A stretch of DNA of 8,394 nt from assembly GCA_016207265.1 (NCBI GenBank), contig JACQPZ010000074.1, forward strand, positions 1 through 8,394. Reading direction: 5' to 3'. Of the stretch, positions 1-4,982 are shown piece by piece (the stretch's first letter is position 1; each line of letters begins with the position of its first letter). The notes under the pieces are model-generated. The model saw only the letters and a list, made by a program, of their open reading frames with translations. It did not search any database and was not told where the DNA came from. Source of the stretch: Candidatus Latescibacterota bacterium (GTDB lineage: Bacteria; Eisenbacteria; RBG-16-71-46; SZUA-252). The translations under genes were made by a program, and so were the position numbers.

Positions 1-594
1 ACGCGGTACCGCGCAGGGGACGACCTCGACCCGCGTGCCGGCGCCGGGAAGATGGGCCGCGATGTCGCGCCGGCTCGCCTCGCTCAGGGTGACGATGGCC
101 GCGGCTCTGAGGGCCGAATCGAGGACGGCGCGCCGGTATAGCCAGCGATGCAACGCGGCGGGCCTCGGCCATTGCACGAACCGGGGCCGCACCCAGGGAA
201 TCAGGTCGTGGAGCGAGAGAAGGGACGGGAAGGGGAGCCCCGGCGCGATCCCGTGGTTCCACGTGGCGTGGTAGAGATCGGGCGGCGGATCGATCGAGCG
301 GAGGATCCGGGGCAGGACGAGCGATTCCCAGCGGATTCTACCGCCCGGGCGTCCGGCGACGATCACCGGCACGCCGTCGGGGCCCGCGCCGGGCGGAAGC
401 GGGCGGTCGCTCACCCCGACGAACCGCATGCCGCGCCCGGGAAGCTCTTCGAGGATCTGGGAGATGATGAGCCCGATCCCCGTGGTCGGACCGAGCGCGA
501 GCGGTCTCACGTCGATGGCGACCCGGGTGTGGCGCGGCACGAAGGGCACGCTACGCGAGGAGCGCGGGTCCGTCAACGAGTCCCCGCATCTCAC
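1..594 (-). CDS. GT4-type glycosyltransferase, N-terminal part (runs off left edge)
   Basis: The minus strand is open from the left edge to about base 594 and gives 198 residues that read as the N-terminal Rossmann lobe of a GT-B, family-4-like glycosyltransferase. From the GTG at 594: a first strand and glycine-rich turn, VAIDVRPLALGPTTGIG (about 25-41); YHATWNHG (108-115); LHDLIPW, a typical family motif (129-135); VTLSEASRRDI (168-178); and VPCAV (192-196), which leads into the missing sugar-nucleotide-binding lobe. Family members normally transfer a sugar from a nucleotide donor to a cell-surface glycan intermediate at the cytoplasmic face. The start is unsettled: GTG 594, TTG 576 (GGGGA four bases upstream), GTG 549 and GTG 540 are all possible and none has a strong SD. 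Homologues usually begin only a few residues before VAIDVRPL, so the short starts are credible. It is transcribed divergently from the operon on the other strand. Donor and acceptor cannot be read. Confidence 0.85.
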   Translation of the reverse strand, partial: MRCGDSLTDPRSSRSVPFVPRHTRVAIDVRPLALGPTTGIGLIISQILEELPGRGMRFVGVSDRPLPPGAGPDGVPVIVAGRPGGRIRWESLVLPRILRSIDPPPDLYHATWNHGIAPGLPFPSLLSLHDLIPWVRPRFVQWPRPAALHRWLYRRAVLDSALRAAAIVTLSEASRRDIAAHLPGAGTRVEVVPCAVPR

Positions 595-597
595 GTC

Positions 598-627
598 TTG
601 ACGGGCGATTGCGGCTCCCCGTACTCT
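598..627 (+). promoter_or_regulatory. Possible sigma70-like promoter for the rightward operon
   Basis: TTGACG (598-603) is a near-consensus -35 box. After 18 bases comes TACTCT (622-627), which matches the -10 consensus at its three most conserved positions (T, A and the last T). The predicted start of transcription, around 634, would leave a leader of about 20 bases with the SD at 645-650. The box lies in the only divergent gap of the window. Short boxes occur by chance, and the host's sigma factor preferences are unknown. Confidence 0.35.
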
Positions 628-643
628 CAAGTCGTGCGCGATT

Positions 644-656
644 CGGGAGGCTCCCG
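644..656 (+). promoter_or_regulatory. RBS of the first operon gene, inside a perfect inverted repeat
   Basis: GGGAGG (645-650) lies five bases before the GTG at 656 and fixes that start. The SD is part of CGGGAG-G-CTCCCG (644-656), a perfect 13-base palindrome that can fold as a 5-bp stem with a 3-base loop and takes in the first G of the start codon. It could dampen initiation or be a protein-binding site. The SD assignment is strong; the structure has only been read from the sequence. Confidence 0.6.
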
Positions 657-1804
657 TGCGTCCCGTCTGGGACGTCGTCTGGCTCAGTGACATACCCTGG
701 GGGAGTCTCTGGCAGCGACCGCAGCAGCTCGCTACGAGGTTCCCGCCCGAGGCCCGCATCCTGTTCGTCGAGCCATGGACCCTCGGCCATCCGCCGTCCT
801 TCCGCCCGGCCAGGGTCGCGGAGCGGATCTCTCGAGTCTCGTTTCCGTTCCTTCCGCTCCACGCGCGGTCGCGTGGAATCCGCCGCCTCGCGTACCGGGC
901 CGGCTCCTCCGCGCTCGCGGCCAAAGCCCTCTTCGCGACGCAGCGCGCGTGGGCCCGCGCGATCCGGTCGGAGATTCGGCCGGGTGTGCGCCGGGTCGCC
1001 GTCGTTCAGAATTTCCTCGCGCGGCCGACCCTTCACGCGTGGCGGCCGGACCGCGTCGTCTACGACATGATCGACGCGCCGCTTCACTTCGCGCCCGTGC
1101 CTCCGAGGCTCATCCCGCACTGGGAGGCGCTCCTGCGTGAAGCGGACCTGGTCTCCGTGACCTCCGAGGCGCTCGCCGCTCTCGCCCGGGCGGGCGGTGC
1201 CTCGACTCCCAGGCTCCTCGGGAACGGCGTCGAGGTCGAGCGATTCCAGGCGGCCCGGCCGGCGGGCGGGCTCCCGGGCGATCCCCGCGCCCCCGTCCTG
1301 GGGTACGTGGGCTCTCTCCATTCCTGGTTCGACGTGCCGCTCGTCACGGCGCTCGCCCGCGCGATTCCCGAGGCCCGCGTCGTGCTCGTGGGGCCCGCGC
1401 ACCCGGCGACGCGCGAGGAGATTTCCCGCGTGGCCTCCTCGGCGCCGAATCTCCATTGGATCGGGCCGAAGCCGTACGCCGAGATTCCAGCGATCGTACG
1501 CGCGTTCCGAGTCGGGCTGATTCCGTTCCGCCGCACGCCGCTCACGGAGGCGGTGAATCCGGTGAAGCTCTACGAGTACGCCGCGGCGGGAGTGCCCTGC
1601 GTGACGACGCGATTCACCGAGGATATCGGCGCGTTCGGCGAGGCGGCGCGCGTCGCCGATACGGAAGACGCGTTCGTCGCCGAGGTGCGATCGCTTCTTT
1701 GCGCCGCTCCGGATCCGGGGTCGCTGGTCGCATTCGCGCGGCGGCACGACTGGGACGAGATCGCCCGGCGGTTCGCCGCGGCCTGCCTGGAGGAAGCCGC
1801 GTGA
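656..1804 (+). CDS. TuaH-like GT4 family glycosyltransferase
   Basis: A 382-residue GT-B glycosyltransferase, full length for the family. The N-terminus has the sequence WGSLWQRPQQLA (about 15-26), which resembles the 'W..lWQRpQQLa' signature of TuaH-like enzymes of the teichuronic-acid type. Further marks are YDMIDAP (136-142), an ADLVSVTSE segment (163-171), LLGNGVEVERF (187-197, the usual 'NGVd..rF' before the C-terminal lobe), VLGYVGSL (214-221), and the donor-binding NPVKLYEYAAAGVPCV (301-316) with the E-x7-E-like region. No signal peptide or membrane helix is visible, so it is probably a cytoplasmic or peripheral enzyme. GTG 656 is chosen for its SD, GGGAGG, at 645-650. It is the first gene of the rightward operon, and its TGA overlaps the next start (GTGA, 1801-1804). 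The donor sugar and the glycan cannot be inferred; TuaH itself is only the nearest family name. Confidence 0.9.
   Translation: MRPVWDVVWLSDIPWGSLWQRPQQLATRFPPEARILFVEPWTLGHPPSFRPARVAERISRVSFPFLPLHARSRGIRRLAYRAGSSALAAKALFATQRAWARAIRSEIRPGVRRVAVVQNFLARPTLHAWRPDRVVYDMIDAPLHFAPVPPRLIPHWEALLREADLVSVTSEALAALARAGGASTPRLLGNGVEVERFQAARPAGGLPGDPRAPVLGYVGSLHSWFDVPLVTALARAIPEARVVLVGPAHPATREEISRVASSAPNLHWIGPKPYAEIPAIVRAFRVGLIPFRRTPLTEAVNPVKLYEYAAAGVPCVTTRFTEDIGAFGEAARVADTEDAFVAEVRSLLCAAPDPGSLVAFARRHDWDEIARRFAAACLEEAA
1777..1801 (+). promoter_or_regulatory. RBS of the YfhO-like gene, presented in a hairpin loop
   Basis: GGAGGA (1789-1794) lies six bases before GTG 1801, inside the end of the upstream gene, and supports this start over any start further upstream. 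CGCGGC (1777-1782) and GCCGCG (1796-1801) can form a 6-bp stem whose 13-base loop carries the whole SD; the stem includes the first base of the start codon. Ribosomes finishing the upstream gene would open it. The folding is inferred from complementarity only. Confidence 0.55.
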
Positions 1805-4245
1805 CCCGCCCCCCGAAGGGGGCGGGAGGTGGAGCAGGGCCGGGCGAAGGCGCGAGGGCGAAGGCCAAGCCGGGATCGAGAGCCGCTCCGGATGTCGAGC
1901 GCTGGGGCTGGGCGGTGCTGGTGCTTCTCGTCCTCCTCTTCTTCTACCCGATCACCTTCGGCAAGGTCTTCCTCACGCCGGATTCGGTCGCTCCGGCCGG
2001 GTTCGCCAAGATCGCGTTCGACGCCCTCGCGAACCAGCGCGTCTACCCGCTCTGGAATCCGTACCACTTCCTCGGAATGCCCTCGTTCGGGAGCCTCGCC
2101 TTCGTGCCGTACGTCTATCCCTTGGACGTCGTGTTCGGGTTCCTGAATCGGACGCTTCACTTCCCGGATCTGACCTGGCTCCTCGCGCACTATCTGCTCC
2201 TGGGCCTTTCCATGCTCGCGTTGCTGCGCGCCCTCGGCGCCTCTCCCGAAGGGGCCGTGCTCGGGGCGCTCGCGTTCGCGCTCACGCCGAATCTCGTGGC
2301 GGTGGGCGTGTTCGGGCACGGGAGCCAGATCATGACGGCGGCCTATCTCCCGCTCCTTCTCCTGCTCCTCGACCGCTTCGCACGACGCGGATCCCCGGTC
2401 GCGCTGGCCGGTCTCGCCGTCGCCGTCGCGCTCCAGCTCCTCCGCGGGCACGTGCAGATCGTCTTCTACTCGTGGCTCGCACTCGGCGGCTACGCCATGT
2501 TCCTCGCGATCACGGAGATTCGCGGGGGGCGTCCCGCCCAGGGATTGCGGGCGCTCGGGGGGCTCGCGACGAGCCTTCTGCTCGGGTTCGGCATGAGCGC
2601 CTTCCTGTACCTCCCGACCCACGAGTACGCCAAGCTCTCGGTTCGCGGCGCGGGCGAAGGCGGCGGGGCGGGCCTCGGGTACGCGACCGCGTGGTCCTTC
2701 GACCCGCGCGAGATCCTCACGTTCGCGATTCCGAGCATGTTCGGGTTCGGGGGCCGGACCTACTGGGGGAGCATGCCCTTCACCGACTATCCGAACTACA
2801 TGGGGATCGTTCCGCTCGCGCTCGCTTCGTACGGCGCGTTCCGCTCCCGCGGAGCGGTCCGCTGGTATTTCACGGCGACGGCCCTCGGCTCGCTTCTCAT
2901 CTCCTTCGGCAAGCACCTCCAGCCGCTCTACTCGCTCCTCTACTACCACCTCCCCTTCTTCAACAAGTTCCGCGTGCCCGTGATGATCCTCGTCCTGGTT
3001 CAGTTCGCGACCGGGGCGCTCGCGGCGTTCGGGCTCACGGCGGCGCTCGCGCGCGGCGCTCCCGCGAAGGAGTCCCGCGACCCGGGCGCTCCGTGGATGC
3101 GCGCGGCGGGGATCGCCGCCCTGGGCGGGGTTGCCGCCGTCGTCCTGATCCGCGTGTTCCACTCGGCGCTCGAGGTCGCGGCGATGCGCAGCCGCCCCAA
3201 CTTCGGGGTCGAGGTCGCGAGAGAGGCGCTGGACCTCGCGTCGCTCGATGCGATCAAGTCGGGGATCCTGCTCGCGCTCGGATTCCTCGCGATCGCCTTC
3301 GCCCGCCGGGGACGGCTCAGCCGGCTCGGCGCGACCGCGGCGATCCTGGCGCTGACGACCGTGGATCTTTGGGTGATCGATCGGAAGATCATCGATCCAC
3401 AGGTGGGATCCCCGGGGGAGTACGAGGAGTACTTCAGGGAAACCCCGGAGGTGACGTTCCTCAAGTCGGACACCACCCTGTACCGGGTGCTGCCGATCCA
3501 ATGGAACGACAGCCGGCTCGCGGCGTACGGGATCGCGTCGGTCATGGGGTACCACCCCGCGAAGCCGAAGCTCTATCAGGCGCTCGCGGACACGGCGGGG
3601 ATCATGAGCAGCATGAAGATGCTCCGGTTCCTGAACGTGAAATACGCGCTCGCGGACGGGTACATCCCACCGGGCACGGAGGGATTCACGCTCCGGCACG
3701 ACGGGGAGGTGAAGGTGTACGAGATCGACGGCTGGCTGCCCCGGGCGTACGTGGTCCACCGGCTGAAGCCCGTTCGGGACGACGTCGTCGCGCTGGCGGT
3801 GATCCGGACGGGGGATTTCGAGCCGGGCGAGGAGGCGCTCTGGACGGGGCCCGATCCGCTTCCGGGACTCGCCGAGCCCTTGGTCGAGGATTCGGTGCGG
3901 GTGATCCGTTACAGCTTCAACGAGGCGGAGTTCCTCGTATCGACCGCGGCCCCGGGGCTCTTCGTCCTGGCGGATCAGTACGATCCGGATTGGGAGGCCA
4001 CGGTGGACGGCGTGCCCGCGACGATCCATCGGGTGGACTACCTGATGCGTGGGATCCTGATCCGGCCGGGCGTCCATCGCATCCGGTTCCGCTACGAGCC
4101 GCGGGCGCTCGTCGCGGGCGTGCGGATCTCGATCGCGTCGCTCCTCCTGACCCTGGGGCTCGCCGGAGCGGGCCTCGTGCGCCGCAGCCGCGGCGCGGCT
4201 CCGGCCCCGGAAGCCACGGGCCCGGCTCCGGAGCCGCGGTCGTGA
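1801..4245 (+). CDS. YfhO family membrane protein (putative GT-C glycosyltransferase)
   Basis: An 814-residue integral membrane protein of the YfhO type. After a polar Gly/Ala/Lys/Arg-rich N-terminus (1-33) comes the first membrane helix (about 35-52), then an outer loop with TPDSVAP (59-65), whose Asp61 sits where GT-C enzymes place an acidic catalytic residue. Next comes a run of roughly a dozen helices, with HGSQ (173-176), GHVQI (216-220) and FNKFRVPV (387-394), the last a typical family motif. An outer domain follows (about 530-765, with LADQYDPDWEATVDG at 723-737), then a final helix (about 772-793) and a Pro/Ala-rich tail. In Firmicutes, YfhO works with CsbB to glycosylate lipoteichoic acid from a polyprenyl-linked sugar. 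Here the next gene is a DPM1-like synthase, so the same pairing is inferred with an unknown acceptor. GTG 1801 overlaps the previous stop and has an SD at 1789-1794. The frame stays open back to an ATG at 1456, but that stretch lies inside the upstream gene. Confidence 0.88.
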   Translation: MTRPPKGAGGGAGPGEGARAKAKPGSRAAPDVERWGWAVLVLLVLLFFYPITFGKVFLTPDSVAPAGFAKIAFDALANQRVYPLWNPYHFLGMPSFGSLAFVPYVYPLDVVFGFLNRTLHFPDLTWLLAHYLLLGLSMLALLRALGASPEGAVLGALAFALTPNLVAVGVFGHGSQIMTAAYLPLLLLLLDRFARRGSPVALAGLAVAVALQLLRGHVQIVFYSWLALGGYAMFLAITEIRGGRPAQGLRALGGLATSLLLGFGMSAFLYLPTHEYAKLSVRGAGEGGGAGLGYATAWSFDPREILTFAIPSMFGFGGRTYWGSMPFTDYPNYMGIVPLALASYGAFRSRGAVRWYFTATALGSLLISFGKHLQPLYSLLYYHLPFFNKFRVPVMILVLVQFATGALAAFGLTAALARGAPAKESRDPGAPWMRAAGIAALGGVAAVVLIRVFHSALEVAAMRSRPNFGVEVAREALDLASLDAIKSGILLALGFLAIAFARRGRLSRLGATAAILALTTVDLWVIDRKIIDPQVGSPGEYEEYFRETPEVTFLKSDTTLYRVLPIQWNDSRLAAYGIASVMGYHPAKPKLYQALADTAGIMSSMKMLRFLNVKYALADGYIPPGTEGFTLRHDGEVKVYEIDGWLPRAYVVHRLKPVRDDVVALAVIRTGDFEPGEEALWTGPDPLPGLAEPLVEDSVRVIRYSFNEAEFLVSTAAPGLFVLADQYDPDWEATVDGVPATIHRVDYLMRGILIRPGVHRIRFRYEPRALVAGVRISIASLLLTLGLAGAGLVRRSRGAAPAPEATGPAPEPRS
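1805..1826 (+). repeat. 9-bp perfect GC hairpin directly after the start codon
   Basis: CCCGCCCCC (1805-1813) and GGGGGCGGG (1818-1826) are perfectly complementary and leave a CGAA tetraloop (1814-1817). The hairpin begins immediately after the GTGA stop/start overlap and covers codons 2 to 9 of the YfhO-like gene. No T-tract follows, so it does not look like an intrinsic terminator. It could pause ribosomes or polymerase, stabilise the mRNA end between the two cistrons, or set the level of the membrane protein. Confidence 0.6.
4194..4238 (+). repeat. 11-bp inverted repeat that would sequester the RBS of the DPM1-like gene
   Basis: CGCGGCTCCGG (4194-4204) is the exact reverse complement of CCGGAGCCGCG (4228-4238), with a 23-base loop. 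The right arm contains the SD of the next gene, GGAG (4230-4233). Competing pairings are visible: the left arm's CGCGGCT (4194-4200) can instead pair with AGCCGCG at 4186-4192, a copy of 4232-4238, and CGGCT (4223-4227) can pair with AGCCG (4232-4236). The segment encodes the Pro/Ala-rich tail of the YfhO-like protein, whose low-complexity codons may explain part of the repetition. Confidence 0.6.
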
Positions 4246-4955
4246 AGGCGCTCGTCATCATCCCGACGTACAACGAGCGGGAGAACCTCACGGAGCTTCT
4301 GGGGCGGATCTTCGCGCAGAACCTGCCGCTCGAGGTTCTCATCATCGACGACCATTCTCCCGACGGGACCGGAGCTTTGGCCGACGAGCTCAAGGCTTCG
4401 GACCCCAGGGTGCACGTCATGCACCGGGCCGCCAAGATGGGCCTCGGCTCGGCGTACGTCGCGGGATTCCGCTACGCGTTGGAGCGGGACTACGACGCCA
4501 TGTTCGAGATGGACGCCGACTTCTCCCACAATCCCGACTCGCTGCCCGTATTCCTGAAGGAGCTGGAGACCGCCGATCTCGTCGTCGGCTCCCGCTACCT
4601 GCACGGCGTCACGGTCGTGAACTGGCCGCTCAAGCGCCTCGTCCTCTCGTACGGGGCGAACGTCTACAGCCGGATCGTCACGGGAATGCCGCTCAAGGAC
4701 GCGACGGGAGGATTCAAGTGCTTCCGCCGCCAGGTGCTCGAAGCCATCGACCTGAGCCGGGTCCGGTCGGACGGGTACGGCTTCCAGATCGAGCTCAACT
4801 TCAAGGCGTGGCGGAAGGGATTCCGGATCCGCGAGATTCCGATCCTCTTCGTGGACCGCCGCGCGGGGGAGTCCAAGATGTCTCGACGGATCGTGTGGGA
4901 GGCGGCGTGGATGGTGTGGCGGCTGCGGATCCTGGACCTCCTGCGCGCCCTCTAG
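4242..4955 (+). CDS. DPM1-like polyprenyl-phosphate sugar synthase (GT2)
   Basis: A 237-residue GT-A enzyme of the dolichol/polyprenol-phosphate mannosyltransferase type. Seen in order: VIIPTYNERENL (5-16), the family's N-terminal signature; LIIDDHSPDGTG (33-44); GLGSAYVAGF (67-76); DADFSHNP (91-98), containing the metal-binding DxD; VVGSRY (114-119); DATGGFKCFRR (153-163); and the C-terminal GYGFQIEL (178-185) and the ESKMS segment (210-214). These enzymes move a sugar from GDP-mannose, UDP-glucose or a similar donor to a polyprenyl phosphate on the cytoplasmic side. The protein ends right after the catalytic domain and lacks the C-terminal membrane helices of CsbB/GtrB-type homologues, so it is the short, soluble form. 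GTG 4242 overlaps the TGA of the YfhO-like gene (GTGA) and has GGAG at 4230-4233. Co-translation with that gene suggests it makes the lipid-linked donor for it. The sugar cannot be read from the sequence. Confidence 0.92.
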   Translation: MKALVIIPTYNERENLTELLGRIFAQNLPLEVLIIDDHSPDGTGALADELKASDPRVHVMHRAAKMGLGSAYVAGFRYALERDYDAMFEMDADFSHNPDSLPVFLKELETADLVVGSRYLHGVTVVNWPLKRLVLSYGANVYSRIVTGMPLKDATGGFKCFRRQVLEAIDLSRVRSDGYGFQIELNFKAWRKGFRIREIPILFVDRRAGESKMSRRIVWEAAWMVWRLRILDLLRAL

Positions 4956-4957
4956 GC

Positions 4958-4982
4958 GGGAGCGACGATGGCCATCTCGCTC
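4958..4982 (+). promoter_or_regulatory. RBS of the GT2 fusion gene
   Basis: GGGAG (4958-4962) stands five bases before ATG 4968 in a 12-base gap after the preceding stop, so the start is well supported. GAGCGA (4960-4965) and TCGCTC (4977-4982) are complementary and would place the ATG in an 11-base loop. This weak 6-bp stem may well be chance. Confidence 0.5.

Noticed and set aside
2..13. 12-base palindrome CGCGGTACCGCG.
   Set aside because: It lies within the GT4 coding sequence (Val-Pro-Cys-Ala-Val-Pro region) and has no matching partner elsewhere; chance in GC-rich DNA.
595..656. Promoter for the leftward gene (TTGAGA on the minus strand).
   Set aside because: No acceptable -10 box lies at 16-18 bases, so the box alone is not enough.
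148..690. Forward open frame of 180 codons near the left edge.
   Set aside because: The opposite strand in this stretch reads as a clear GT4 glycosyltransferase with LHDLIPW and SEASRRDI motifs; the forward translation has no recognisable content.
1456..1800. Upstream ATG-initiated extension of the YfhO-like gene.
   Set aside because: It runs through the donor-binding lobe of the TuaH-like gene in another frame and encodes Arg-rich sequence. GTG 1801 has a proper SD and forms a standard overlap.
1805..1826. Intrinsic terminator between the TuaH-like and YfhO-like genes.
   Set aside because: The hairpin is strong, but no T-run follows and it lies within coding sequence of an overlapping operon.
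3361..3400. Nested inverted repeats (GTGGATC/GATCCAC around TGATC/GATCA).
   Set aside because: They fall inside the YfhO-like coding region over repeated Ile-Asp codons (gatc-rich), which explains them well enough.
1570..4077. Very long open frame on the minus strand (835 codons), with another at 4092-6518 (808 codons).
   Set aside because: The translations are dominated by Arg, Glu, Asp and Pro, with no domain motifs or membrane segments. They lie opposite well-recognised genes and are what high third-position GC produces.
2472..4241. Long upstream extension of the DPM1-like gene's frame.
   Set aside because: It is a frame shadow of the YfhO-like gene, rich in Arg, Gly and Pro. The DPM1-like domain starts right at GTG 4242.
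4967..4976. 10-base palindrome GATGGCCATC over the ATG of the GT2 fusion gene.
   Set aside because: It has no loop and so cannot form a hairpin; it is explained by the codons for Met-Ala-Ile.
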